Part shown: piece by piece, positions 32,789 to 41,562 of the stretch
Position numbering within the stretch: the stretch's first letter is position 1
How the letters are laid out: each line of letters starts with the position of its first letter
NCBI GenBank assembly: GCA_964557545.1
Contig: CAZLAK010000011.1
Span: forward strand, 1-53,714
Reading direction: 5' to 3'
DNA length: 53,714 nt
Source of the DNA: CAZLAK01 sp964557545
Lineage (GTDB): Bacteria > Bacillota > Desulfotomaculia > Desulfotomaculales > Pelotomaculaceae
Position numbers and translations under genes: made by a program
Notes under the pieces: model-generated
Databases searched by the model: none
The model's input: only the letters and a program-made list of their open reading frames with translations
Told to the model about the DNA's origin: nothing

Positions 32789-33148
32789 GTGTCCTACCGT
32801 CCTGAAAGGCTGGCAGAAGCTATAAAAAAAGAAGTGTCAGAAATGCTAAGAGAGGAATTAAAAGATCCTCGTATTGGTTTTGTAACTATCACCTCTGTAG
32901 AAGTATCTAAGGACCTGCGCTATGCAACTATTTATGCAAGTGTTTTAGGTTCTCCTGAAGAGCAAAAGTCGACGATAGAGGCTCTTTCTAAAGCTCAAGG
33001 TTATATCAGGAGTGAAATCGGCAGAAGGATCCGCCTTCGCTTTACACCCGAGATAAGGTTTGAGCTGGATCATTCCATAAGCCGTGGGTCCAGGGTCATC
33101 GCCCTCATGGAGAAGATTCTGAAAGAGGACGGCGGTCGTAGTGAATAA
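32789..33148 (+). CDS. rbfA: Ribosome-binding factor A
   Basis: RbfA helps mature the 5' end of 16S rRNA in the 30S subunit. The 119-residue KH-fold protein has SYRPERLAEAIKKEVSEML, LKDPRIGFVTITSVEVSKDL and the region RLRFTPEIRFELDHSI. GTG start. The last eight bases overlap nrnA. Confidence 0.97.
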   Translation: MSYRPERLAEAIKKEVSEMLREELKDPRIGFVTITSVEVSKDLRYATIYASVLGSPEEQKSTIEALSKAQGYIRSEIGRRIRLRFTPEIRFELDHSISRGSRVIALMEKILKEDGGRSE

Positions 33149-34118
33149 TCTTGCCGAAGTGGCTTCTTTGTTATTTTCAGCCCGGCGTGTCTTAATTTGC
33201 GGGCATGTAATGCCAGACGGAGACAGTTTAGGTTCAGTATTAGCTCTTGGTATGGCACTAGAACAATTAGGCAAGGAAGTAACTATGGCCGGTCCCGACC
33301 CAGTTCCTTCTATCTATAAATTTTTACCGTGTTCTGAGCGGTTTTTGGTTGGAAAGCCGCTGGAAAATAATTTTGATACTATAGTTGTCCTGGACTGCTC
33401 AGTGCCGGAAAGATTGGGCGATAACTACCGGGCAATGGTGGAAAGCGGGGCTTTAGTTGTCGTTATCGACCACCACCAAGGTCCGGTATCTTTCGGCACT
33501 TGCAGGTACATAGATGTAAAGGCATCGGCAGTAGGTGAGATTCTTTGCGATCTTTTTGAAATTATGAATATTAAGGTCGATATAGATATAGCTACTTGCC
33601 TTTATACGGCTATTGTTACTGACACCGGTTCTTTGAGGTACGATAATGCTAGTCCGAATACGCACCGTAAAATAGCTGCACTGTTGGAAATAGGGGTGCC
33701 TGCCGCAAGGGTGAATACTCTTATCTATGAGGAAAAACCCAAAGAAGCTGTTTTCCTCCTTGGTGCTGCTTTAAAAACTCTGGCTATAAGTGATTGCGGC
33801 AGAGTATGCTGGATGAACGTAACGCGGGAAATGCTTAACCGGGTAGGGGCACACGATGAACATACTGAGGGATTGATAAATTATACCCGTTCCATAAGAG
33901 GTGTAGAGGTAGGGCTTCTCTTTCACGAGATGGCGGACGGGCGCTGGAAAGTAAGTTTTAGATCAAAGAGCTTGGTGGATGTAAGTAAGCTAGCTGCCGT
34001 TTTTGGCGGTGGAGGACACAGGCGGGCTGCAGGTTGTGTTATGCAGGGTCAGGCCGAGAGCATAAAAAGTGAAGTTATAGGAGCCGCGCTGGCCGCTATC
34101 CGGGAGGCGAGCGAGTGA
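33141..34118 (+). CDS. nrnA: Bifunctional oligoribonuclease/pAp phosphatase NrnA
   Basis: NrnA degrades nano-RNA and dephosphorylates 3'-phosphoadenosine 5'-phosphate. The 325-residue DHH/DHHA1 protein shows ICGHVMPDGDSLGSVLAL, VVLDCSVPERLGD, VVIDHHQGP (the DHH triad) and a C-terminal GGGGHRRAAGCVM motif. GTG 33141 lies inside the rbfA end, and its stop overlaps the truB start (GTGA), so the rbfA-nrnA-truB segment is tightly coupled. Confidence 0.95.
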   Translation: MNNLAEVASLLFSARRVLICGHVMPDGDSLGSVLALGMALEQLGKEVTMAGPDPVPSIYKFLPCSERFLVGKPLENNFDTIVVLDCSVPERLGDNYRAMVESGALVVVIDHHQGPVSFGTCRYIDVKASAVGEILCDLFEIMNIKVDIDIATCLYTAIVTDTGSLRYDNASPNTHRKIAALLEIGVPAARVNTLIYEEKPKEAVFLLGAALKTLAISDCGRVCWMNVTREMLNRVGAHDEHTEGLINYTRSIRGVEVGLLFHEMADGRWKVSFRSKSLVDVSKLAAVFGGGGHRRAAGCVMQGQAESIKSEVIGAALAAIREASE

Positions 34119-35050
34119 ACGGCATACTTAATGTTCTCAAGCCGCCGGGAATGACCTCCCACGATGTAGTTAATTTTGTCCGGCGCACTCTGTCCGTTGC
34201 CAGGGCAGGGCATACGGGGACGCTTGATCCCGGTGCCTGTGGTGTACTAGTAGTTTGTCTGGGTTCAGCTACTAAAATTGTACGTTTTTTGATGGACAGC
34301 AAGGAGTACAGAGCAGAAATTACATTTGGCATTTCTACTGCTACCGGAGATGTTTTTGGTGAAGTTACTAGCAAGTGCGATGCTTCTTGCCTCACTTTAG
34401 AGAAATTAGAAGAAACTTTGAGTTTGTTTAGAGGAGATATATTGCAAGTACCCCCCATGACCTCGGCAGTAAAGATGGGGGGTAAAAAACTTTATGAGTT
34501 GGCCAGGAGGGGAGTTGAGGTTGAGCGGCAGCCCAGGCCAGTAAAAATTTACTCTTTAAGAGTGCTGTGGGGTCAGGGTTGGGGAACACCGCGTCCAAAG
34601 GCACTTCTCTCAATTTCTTGTTCCGGCGGTACATATGTGAGGACACTGTGTGCTGATATCGGTGAAAAACTCGGGTGTGGCGCGCATATGTCTTTTTTGG
34701 TACGCACGAAAGTTGGTACATTAAGTATAGAGGGTTCAATAACTTTAGAGGAAATTGCGAATTTAGCAAGTAAAAATACTATAGAGTCTAAAATTATTAG
34801 CACTGACAAGGTCCTTAATTTTTTGCCTGAAGTTCAGTTAAAAAGGGGAGCAGTTATCCCGGCGGCGTCGGGCTCTCCCATTTATCCTGCAGGAGTCAGA
34901 AATCCTTTGCATGGAATATCTCCGGGAACATTAGTTAGGCTTAAATTTCAAGAGCAATTAATAGCCATTGCCAAGGCAGTCACTTATGGGGATACTGGTG
35001 ATGTTTTATTTAAGCCGCTTTGTGTACTAAGTGGTAGTCTTGTATTTTGA
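34115..35050 (+). CDS. truB: tRNA pseudouridine(55) synthase TruB
   Basis: TruB forms pseudouridine 55 in the T-loop of tRNAs. The 311-residue protein shows GILNVLKPPGMTSHDVVNFV, the catalytic-Asp motif HTGTLDPGACGVLVV and YRAEITFGISTATGD. A C-terminal PUA-like domain (about 235-300) is present. The GTG start overlaps the nrnA stop. ribF follows, the usual pairing. Confidence 0.97.
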   Translation: MNGILNVLKPPGMTSHDVVNFVRRTLSVARAGHTGTLDPGACGVLVVCLGSATKIVRFLMDSKEYRAEITFGISTATGDVFGEVTSKCDASCLTLEKLEETLSLFRGDILQVPPMTSAVKMGGKKLYELARRGVEVERQPRPVKIYSLRVLWGQGWGTPRPKALLSISCSGGTYVRTLCADIGEKLGCGAHMSFLVRTKVGTLSIEGSITLEEIANLASKNTIESKIISTDKVLNFLPEVQLKRGAVIPAASGSPIYPAGVRNPLHGISPGTLVRLKFQEQLIAIAKAVTYGDTGDVLFKPLCVLSGSLVF

Positions 35051-35077
35051 AATAGTCCTCTTAGGGAGGTTGTAGGT

Positions 35078-36016
35078 TTGTACATATACACCCAGTGGCA
35101 AGGCATTAAGAAAAAGCATAAGAATATCGTTGTGGGCCTGGGAAATTTCGACGGTGTACACTTGGGCCACCGGAAATTGATAAATGAATTAGTAGCCATG
35201 GCGAAGGAATTGGAAGGTACGCCGGCGGTATTTACTTTTCATCCTCACCCCATGTCCGTGCTCAGCCCAGGAAATTGCCCGCCACTTCTCCTCTCTCAAG
35301 AGGCAAAACAAAAGATAATGGCAGAATTAGGGATAGAAGTCCTTCTAATGGTGCCTTTTACCGAGGAATTGGCCAGCTGTCCTCCAGAAGCCTTTGTTAA
35401 ATACATTTTATGTGAAGAAATGGGTGTTAGAGGTGTAGTGGTAGGGTACAATTATACTTTTGGACGCGGGGGTGTGGGAACACCTGCTTTATTAGAAGAA
35501 ATGTCCCGTGAATGCGGGTATAAATTCCTTGTTATACCGCCGGTAGAGGTGGACGGGCTATTAGTGAGCAGTACATTAATACGGAATCTTCTCCAAAACG
35601 GCGATGTAGAGGGAGCTGGTAAGCTGCTCGGCTACTCTCCTTTTATTGAAGGATATGTTGTGTACGGCGACGGTCGCGGCAGGGTATTGGGCTTTCCTAC
35701 TGCTAACCTTGAAATTGACGAGGACCTGATTGTGCCGGCAAACGGTGTTTACCTTGCTTGTGTACATATAGAGGGTACTGGTAATTACTTGGGTTTAGCT
35801 AATATTGGAATAAAGCCGACTTTTAATGTCAACAAGAGGAATATTGAGGTTCATATTTTGGATTTCTACGGAGATCTTTACGGTAAGAATATAAAAGTAA
35901 TTTTCCGGCGCAGGCTCAGAGAAGAAACGAAATTTAACTCAGTAAATGATTTGGTAGAGCAAATTGCCAAGGATGTAGAAAGGGCTCGTGAAGAGTGGCT
36001 TAAGATAAAAGAATGA
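35078..36016 (+). CDS. ribF: Bifunctional riboflavin kinase/FAD synthetase RibF
   Basis: RibF makes FMN and then FAD. The 312-residue protein has an N-terminal nucleotidyltransferase domain (VVGLGNFDGVHLGHRKLI, TFHPHPMSVL, FGRGGVGTP, VSSTLIRNLLQNGDV) and a C-terminal kinase domain (GRVLGFPTANLEID, NVNKRNIEVHILDF). TTG 35078 follows GGGAGG. It supplies FAD to TrmFO, encoded elsewhere in the window. It is probably the last gene of the rimP operon core. Confidence 0.97.
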   Translation: MYIYTQWQGIKKKHKNIVVGLGNFDGVHLGHRKLINELVAMAKELEGTPAVFTFHPHPMSVLSPGNCPPLLLSQEAKQKIMAELGIEVLLMVPFTEELASCPPEAFVKYILCEEMGVRGVVVGYNYTFGRGGVGTPALLEEMSRECGYKFLVIPPVEVDGLLVSSTLIRNLLQNGDVEGAGKLLGYSPFIEGYVVYGDGRGRVLGFPTANLEIDEDLIVPANGVYLACVHIEGTGNYLGLANIGIKPTFNVNKRNIEVHILDFYGDLYGKNIKVIFRRRLREETKFNSVNDLVEQIAKDVERAREEWLKIKE

Positions 36017-36146
36017 CGATTAACGTGAGAAAATATAATTTTTTAAGAGGTAGGGGTTTACGTTTACACAGAATGTTTATTATGCTAAAATTGAACCGTT
36101 AACAGCTGCTGCTCAGGAACACCGCCTGGAAATGAGGTAGATTTAC

Positions 36147-36362
36147 GTGGAACTCCACAAGGCTAACCTGCAGGAAGAAGATATTAAGCGCTGGGCAAAT
36201 CACATTGCCATTATCTGTCTAAGCGAAGAATTTCAAATGTTAAAAAATGAATTAGAAGGCATATACTTAAAATCTGGCGTGGAAAATTTCCGGCTGGTAG
36301 CCTTTCAGGACGCTCTTTATGCCTTCCTTGCCCAGAAGGAGGGCGAAGAAGCGGTATCATAA
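36147..36362 (+). CDS. Small acidic protein of unknown function
   Basis: I do not recognise this 71-residue protein. It is predicted mainly helical, acidic, with no membrane segment or signal peptide (HKANLQEEDIKRWANHIA; IICLSEEFQMLKNELEGIYL). The GTG start has GAGGT upstream with good spacing, and codon use matches its neighbours. It sits 21 bases ahead of another small gene and between the conserved ribF and rpsO. An antitoxin-like partner role is conceivable but unsupported. Confidence 0.7.
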   Translation: MELHKANLQEEDIKRWANHIAIICLSEEFQMLKNELEGIYLKSGVENFRLVAFQDALYAFLAQKEGEEAVS

Positions 36363-36383
36363 AAGATGGTATTTAATTAAGGG

Positions 36384-36605
36384 ATGAAAGTCATTATTAC
36401 TGAACACGCACGTAAAAGATTACGGGATTTAAGGCAGGATAAAATTACAGTAAACGATATTATTGTTGCTGCCGGAAGTATACCAGGTAAAATACTGACA
36501 GCTACCCGCTTTAGAGGTTTTGTGGCCAGGTCGGGAAGGGTTTTTGATATTGTAGCCAAAGATATACCAGACGGACGTCTGGTAATAACTGTGATTGGGA
36601 AGTAA
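36384..36605 (+). CDS. Small basic protein, DUF4258-like
   Basis: This 73-residue basic protein begins VIITEHARKRLRDL and contains two beta-strand-like stretches, FVARSGRVFDIVAKD and RLVITVIGK. The opening H-A-x-x-R pattern followed by a strand-rich half resembles DUF4258 and, more loosely, small RelE/BrnT-type folds. A confident family call needs a profile search. It follows the acidic 71-residue gene after 21 bases, probably in one transcript, ahead of rpsO. Confidence 0.7.
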   Translation: MKVIITEHARKRLRDLRQDKITVNDIIVAAGSIPGKILTATRFRGFVARSGRVFDIVAKDIPDGRLVITVIGK

Positions 36606-36692
36606 AAAGTTCAGAACTACAGGCTAGGGGACTCGTACATTTAACGGTTATCTTGGCTTGTAGCGATTACACCAGAAAAGGAGGTGAGCGGC

Positions 36693-36962
36693 ATGGCCTT
36701 GACTTCCGAGCAAAAGCAGAGCATAATATCTAAGTACAGGTTACACGACAATGATACTGGCTCACCAGAAGTACAGGTGGCAATTTTAACAGAGAGAATA
36801 AACGCTTTAACTGAACACCTTAAAATTCATAAAGGAGATTACCATTCCAGGCGCGGGCTTTTAAAGATGGTAGGCCAGAGAAGGGCTTTGCTGAATTACC
36901 TGCGGGAGCGTCATTTTGAACGGTACCGCACAATCATCGAAAAGCTCGGCTTAAGAAAGTAG
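36693..36962 (+). CDS. rpsO: 30S ribosomal protein S15
   Basis: S15 is a primary binder of the 16S rRNA central domain. The 89-residue protein is full length: LTSEQKQSIISKYRLHDNDT, GSPEVQVAILTERI, HKGDYHSRRGLLKMVGQRR. ATG 36693 follows AAAGGAGGTGA; an in-frame start nine bases earlier lies inside that site. rpsO leaders are often autoregulated; the 87 bases upstream hold no structure I can assign. pnp follows, as in most bacteria. Confidence 0.98.
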   Translation: MALTSEQKQSIISKYRLHDNDTGSPEVQVAILTERINALTEHLKIHKGDYHSRRGLLKMVGQRRALLNYLRERHFERYRTIIEKLGLRK

Positions 36963-36969
36963 TTTTTCT

Positions 36970-36995
36970 GAAGCGGGTTAAAACCCGCTTCTTAA
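36970..36995 (+). terminator. Hairpin between rpsO and pnp
   Basis: GAAGCGGGTT pairs with AACCCGCTTC over two bases; the tail TTAAACTATATT is only weakly U-rich. Termination is likely partial, or the hairpin serves as an RNA-processing site before pnp. Confidence 0.65.
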
Positions 36996-37108
36996 ACTAT
37001 ATTACGGGGTTTTTGATTTTTTAGGGTAAAGAAGGAAATAATAATCTAAATGTAGAAAAAAATAAGTTTATTAATTTTGATGAACAAAACAGGAGGTTGG
37101 ACCTTGAA

Positions 37109-39313
37109 ATGACAATATCTCCAGTCCTGCAGAAAGAACTGATCGTAGGCGGGCGGCCTATGATCCTGGAGACTGGTAAATTGGCCAGGCAGGCCAGCGG
37201 GGCTGTCTTTGTACGCTACGGAGATACAGCAGTATTAGTTACGGCTACAGTTTCTAAAAATGTGCGCACGGGTATAGATTTCTTCCCGTTGATTGTCGAT
37301 TACGAGGAAAGGTTTTATGCTGTCGGCAAAATCCCCGGCGGTTTTATAAAAAGAGAGGGTCGGCCGAGTGAAAAAGCCATTTTGGCGGGCAGGCTCATCG
37401 ATCGACCGTTAAGGCCGCTGTTTCCTAAAGAGATGCGTAATGAAGTCCAGGTAGTTGCCACCATTCTTTCGGTCGATCAGGATAATCCTCCTGAGATAGC
37501 TGCTATGATCGGTGCTTCTGCTGCCCTCCACATTTCGGAAATACCCCTTAAATATCCTATTGGCGGAGTAATTGTCGGCAGAATAGACGGTCATTTTATT
37601 ATTAACCCTCTCTTATCCCAATCCGAAAAAAGCGATATGCACTTGGTGGTAGCCGGGACTAAAGATGCTGTCATGATGGTAGAAGCTGGTGCTAAAGAAG
37701 TTCCTGAAAGTATTATCTTAGAGGGTATTACTTTCGGTCATGGAGTTATCAAAGAAATAGTTGATTTTATTGAAGATTTCCGCCGTGAAGCTCTGGAATT
37801 GGGGCTTGCCAAAGAGAAGATGACTATAGAAGTACCTGAGCCCGAACAAACGCTGGTAGAGGCAGTTACGCATAAGGCAAAAGTGGAACTGGAGTCTGCT
37901 ATCCGCAAGTGTGTTGCTGAAAAACTGTCTAAACTTGAACGGGAGAACCTGCTGGACGGAGTTAAAGAAAATATTGTGCAGGAGTTTTTAGAGCAGTACC
38001 CGGAAGAAGAGTCTAATATTAGGAATATAATAGACTCTGTAGAAAAGAAAATAATAAGGTCCATGATTGCTTATGAAGGGGTAAGGATAGACGGGCGGGC
38101 CGTTAATGAGATAAGACCTATCAGTATTGAGGTAGGGGTGTTACAGCGCCCGCACGGCTCAGGGCTTTTTACGCGGGGACAAACTCAAATACTTTCTGTT
38201 GTTACATTGGGAACGGTTTCCCAGGAGCAGATACTGGACGACCTGGGGGTAGAGGAATCAAAACGCTTTATGCACCATTATAATTTCCCTCCCTACAGTA
38301 CAGGTGAAACTAGGCCTATAAGGTCTCCCGGCAGGAGAGAAATAGGTCACGGTGCTTTAGCTGAGAGGGCGCTTTTACCGGTCATTCCCAGTGAAGAGGA
38401 ATTTCCATATACCATACGCATTGTTTCCGAGGCGCTGGAATCTAATGGATCGACTTCTATGGGCAGTGTTTGCGGAAGCACTATGGCGCTGATGGATGCG
38501 GGTGTGCCCATTAGTGCACCAGTAGCAGGAGTGGCCATGGGCCTCATCAAAGAAGAAGATAACTTTGTGGTACTAACAGATATACAGGGGTATGAAGACC
38601 ATCTAGGCGATATGGACTTCAAGGTTGCCGGTACAGCAAAGGGAGTTACTGCTCTCCAGATGGATATAAAGATACCCGGTATTACTAGGGAAGTTTTAGA
38701 GAAAGCCCTGGATCAAGCTCATGAGGGCAGGATGCAGATTCTTAAGAAGATGACAGATGTTCTTCCTTCACCGAGGCCAGAACTTTCGCCCCATGCCCCC
38801 AGGATTATCCATACCACAATTGATCCAGATAAAATACGTGATGTTATTGGTCCAGGCGGCAAAATTATAAGAAAGATTATAGAGGAAACCGGTGCAGAGA
38901 TAGATATTGAAGATGACGGGAGAGTTTTCATTGCTGCAGTTGACCAAGCCAATGGCCAAAGAGCGCTGGAGATCATAGAAGCACTTACCAAAGAAGTGCA
39001 AGCAGGGGAACTGTATAAAGGTAAAGTTACCCGGATAACAGATTTCGGTTGCTTTGTTGAAATTATACCCGGTGTTCTCGGTTTGCCTGGAAAAGAGGGG
39101 CTGGTACATATATCCCAGCTTTCACACCACCGGGTTAATAAAGTAGAAGATGTTGTTAAGGAAGGCGACATAATACTCGTAAAGGTAACCGGTTACGACA
39201 GCCAGGGACGCTTAAAACTGTCCAAAAAAGATGCTATGCCATTACCTGAAGTCCCAGCTAAGAAGGGTGAAAAAGCGGGCAGGCATCCAAAGCGCAGGGA
39301 AACATTGCGTTAA
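37109..39313 (+). CDS. pnp: Polyribonucleotide nucleotidyltransferase
   Basis: PNPase degrades RNA 3' to 5' by phosphorolysis. The 734-residue protein has two RNase PH domains (TGKLARQASGAVFVRYGDTA; HGSGLFTRGQTQILS), the alpha-helical linker between them (about 240-320), a KH domain (IRDVIGPGGKIIRKIIEETG) and a C-terminal S1 domain (YKGKVTRITDFGCFVEIIPG). ATG 37109 is preferred because it follows AGGAGG by 12 bases; the alternative TTG 37097 touches that site. The terminator at 39357 follows. Confidence 0.98.
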   Translation: MTISPVLQKELIVGGRPMILETGKLARQASGAVFVRYGDTAVLVTATVSKNVRTGIDFFPLIVDYEERFYAVGKIPGGFIKREGRPSEKAILAGRLIDRPLRPLFPKEMRNEVQVVATILSVDQDNPPEIAAMIGASAALHISEIPLKYPIGGVIVGRIDGHFIINPLLSQSEKSDMHLVVAGTKDAVMMVEAGAKEVPESIILEGITFGHGVIKEIVDFIEDFRREALELGLAKEKMTIEVPEPEQTLVEAVTHKAKVELESAIRKCVAEKLSKLERENLLDGVKENIVQEFLEQYPEEESNIRNIIDSVEKKIIRSMIAYEGVRIDGRAVNEIRPISIEVGVLQRPHGSGLFTRGQTQILSVVTLGTVSQEQILDDLGVEESKRFMHHYNFPPYSTGETRPIRSPGRREIGHGALAERALLPVIPSEEEFPYTIRIVSEALESNGSTSMGSVCGSTMALMDAGVPISAPVAGVAMGLIKEEDNFVVLTDIQGYEDHLGDMDFKVAGTAKGVTALQMDIKIPGITREVLEKALDQAHEGRMQILKKMTDVLPSPRPELSPHAPRIIHTTIDPDKIRDVIGPGGKIIRKIIEETGAEIDIEDDGRVFIAAVDQANGQRALEIIEALTKEVQAGELYKGKVTRITDFGCFVEIIPGVLGLPGKEGLVHISQLSHHRVNKVEDVVKEGDIILVKVTGYDSQGRLKLSKKDAMPLPEVPAKKGEKAGRHPKRRETLR

Positions 39314-39356
39314 TTTAGTTAAAACTTGTTAAGTACTGAAAGAAATTCTTGCCGTT

Positions 39357-39390
39357 AAAAACCTCCATAAGAGGTTTTTAATTTTTTATT
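39357..39390 (+). terminator. Intrinsic terminator of pnp
   Basis: AAAAACCTC pairs with GAGGTTTTT over a CATAA loop, followed by AATTTTTTATT. Confidence 0.88.
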
Positions 39391-39494
39391 AAGCATAAAT
39401 TTTTGCATTTTTATTCCTAATTTATCATAAATAATTTTTGGGAAGGTTTTTTATATCAAATATATAGCCAAAAAATTTAGGGATGTGTTGTCAA

Positions 39495-40208
39495 ATGAAA
39501 ATTTATTTTATAAATTTAAAAAAAGCAAGGATTTCTTTATGCTTATTTTTCATATTAATCTTAGTATCTTTTTTGGCGGGGTTATGCTTTGGGAAGTTCA
39601 AAAAGTCTGTAAGTACTGCTGTCCCGCCAGTTTACCACGGCAGCTTACGCGATAAAGAGATAGCCTTTACATTTAATGTAGTGTGGGGAGAGGAATACCT
39701 GCTGGATATCTTGAAGATACTGCGCGATAATGGAGTCAAGGCCACCTTTTTTATAGGTGGGTCCTGGGCTGAACAATATTCCCTTTTGGTAAAGGAAATC
39801 GATAACGATGGCCATGAAATTGGCAGTCACGGGTATTCTCACCCGCATCCGGATGAGTTAACTTTGGACGAGAATATTGAAGAGATAAAGAAAGCCGAAT
39901 CTGTTTTAGAGGCAATAACAGGAAAGAAACCAATTTTTTTTGCGCCTCCTTTTGGGGAAAGAGGAGAAGCGGTGTTAAAAGCTGCTGAATTGCTAGGTTA
40001 TACTACTATTTTGTGGAGTATTGATACTATTGACTGGCAACGTCCTGAACCTTCTCTCATAGTTAAAAGAGTACTGGAAAAGGCTCACAATGGAGCGATA
40101 GTTTTAATGCATCCTACAGAACCCACAGTAAAAGCCCTCCCTTATTTGATTAGTGAGTTAAAAGGAATGGGATATAAATTGGTTACCGTCTCCACAGTTT
40201 TGAACTAA
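39495..40208 (+). CDS. ylxY: YlxY-type polysaccharide deacetylase-like sporulation protein
   Basis: This 237-residue protein has an N-terminal membrane anchor (about residues 8-30) and a NodB/CE4 domain. The metal-binding histidines are visible in GHEIGSHGYSHPH, and FFAPPFGERG and LWSIDTIDWQRP follow. The usual TFDD is altered to TFNVVWGEE, so the catalytic Asp is missing from its normal place. The gene order pnp-ylxY-M16 peptidase matches B. subtilis, which supports the name. ATG 39495 is preferred; another ATG lies 12 bases upstream at the ribosome site. Cell-wall role in sporulation is inferred. Confidence 0.88.
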   Translation: MKIYFINLKKARISLCLFFILILVSFLAGLCFGKFKKSVSTAVPPVYHGSLRDKEIAFTFNVVWGEEYLLDILKILRDNGVKATFFIGGSWAEQYSLLVKEIDNDGHEIGSHGYSHPHPDELTLDENIEEIKKAESVLEAITGKKPIFFAPPFGERGEAVLKAAELLGYTTILWSIDTIDWQRPEPSLIVKRVLEKAHNGAIVLMHPTEPTVKALPYLISELKGMGYKLVTVSTVLN

Positions 40209-40258
40209 AAGCTTTGCGCAATAAATTTTATTAAACTGCTAATGAAAAACATGTGCTT

Positions 40259-40296
40259 TCCGGGTATTTAGCTATCAGTTGCCCGGATTTTTTATT
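40259..40296 (+). terminator. Intrinsic terminator of ylxY
   Basis: TCCGGGT pairs with GCCCGGA (one G-T pair) over a 14-base loop, followed by TTTTTTATTTG. Confidence 0.8.
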
Positions 40297-40357
40297 TGCT
40301 TTAATAATGCTGTATTAATATGGGCAACATTGTAGCAAAAAGAGGGGGTTTAAGCTT

Positions 40358-41470
40358 ATGAGTAACTTGACAAGATTTGGGTTCACCTTTATTATGGCTA
40401 TTGCTCTGGTTTTTACGGGATATTTGTTTTTTCAAGGAGCAGTAGAGGCAGGTGAACTGACCGCTCCCTGTGTAACTGCCGATGCTGCTGTGCTTATGGA
40501 TGCAATAACAGGGCAGGTACTTTATGAAAAAAATGGGGAAGAGAGGAGGCCTCCGGCCAGCACGACTAAAATTATGACCGTTCTTCTTGCCTTAGAAGTT
40601 GGCGATTTAAAGCAGGAAGTTACGGTAAGCTCACGAGCTGCCACAGAAGAAGGGGCTAGCATGGGTCTTAGACCAGGGGAAAAACTTACTCTTGAAGAAC
40701 TTGTATACGGAGCTATGCTATGCTCGGGCAATGACGCCTGTGTTGTTATAGCCGAACATATAGGTGGCAGTGAAGAAAAGTTTGTCCTTATGATGAATAG
40801 CAAAGCAAAGTTAATTGGGGCCAGAAATACCCAATTTAAGAATACAAACGGCCTCCCGGAGAAAGGACATTATTCGACAGCGCGCGATCTGGCAGAGATA
40901 ACCCGCTTTGCCCTTAAAAACCCCTTTTTTCGCCAGATAGTAAGCACCAAAACGTGGGAAAGCGGCGGCAGGTTTTTGGGTAACACAAACAGACTGCTTT
41001 GGAGCTATGAATGGGCAGATGGCGTTAAAACTGGCACTACAAATGAAGCAGGGAATTGTCTTGTTGCTTCTGCCACTAAGGGAGGCAGGCAGTTAATCAG
41101 CGTTGTATTGCACAGTGATGACCGCTGGAGCGATTCGGTAAGATTACTGGAATACGGCTTCAATTCTTTTGAGCATTTTAAAGTAGTAGAAGGTGGTCAC
41201 CCATACGCTACCATACCGGTTGAAGAAGGGTTGGAAAATGAAGTTGATGCTGTAGCAACTGAAGACTTGATAGTTGCGGTTCCGGTTGGCCGCCCAGATT
41301 TATGTGCTGTAAAAACCAATACTGTTACTAAATTGAAAGCCCCTGTTCAATCCGGGCAAATGGTTGGTAATTTAATGGTTTACTTAGACGGCAATTGTGT
41401 GGCGTCTTGTAATCTTATAACTGCCAGAAATGTTAATAAAAAGCCTTGGTACAGGCTATTTACAAGTTAA
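40358..41470 (+). CDS. D-alanyl-D-alanine carboxypeptidase (DacF/DacB-like, S11)
   Basis: This secreted penicillin-binding protein trims the terminal D-Ala of peptidoglycan. The 370-residue protein has a signal peptide (about 1-32). The active-site SxxK is Ser68-Thr-Thr-Lys71, SxN is Ser123-Gly-Asn125, and KTG lies in VKTGTTNEAGN near residue 224. A C-terminal beta domain with an amphipathic end (NVNKKPWYRLFTS) follows. In sporulators such proteins shape the spore cortex; I cannot tell DacF from DacB by sequence alone. The neighbours ylxY and ymxH suggest a spore link. Confidence 0.94.
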   Translation: MSNLTRFGFTFIMAIALVFTGYLFFQGAVEAGELTAPCVTADAAVLMDAITGQVLYEKNGEERRPPASTTKIMTVLLALEVGDLKQEVTVSSRAATEEGASMGLRPGEKLTLEELVYGAMLCSGNDACVVIAEHIGGSEEKFVLMMNSKAKLIGARNTQFKNTNGLPEKGHYSTARDLAEITRFALKNPFFRQIVSTKTWESGGRFLGNTNRLLWSYEWADGVKTGTTNEAGNCLVASATKGGRQLISVVLHSDDRWSDSVRLLEYGFNSFEHFKVVEGGHPYATIPVEEGLENEVDAVATEDLIVAVPVGRPDLCAVKTNTVTKLKAPVQSGQMVGNLMVYLDGNCVASCNLITARNVNKKPWYRLFTS

Positions 41471-41562
41471 AAATTTAAAAATACTGTCTTAATTACAGGA
41501 GTTAGTTTTTTTATAGCGAATACAGAAAAACGATTGGTTTTTTAGGGGGTCATGATATTCTA

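Noticed and set aside
36606..36692. Defined S15-binding leader of rpsO
   Set aside because: The 87 bases show no clear pseudoknot or three-way junction by eye.
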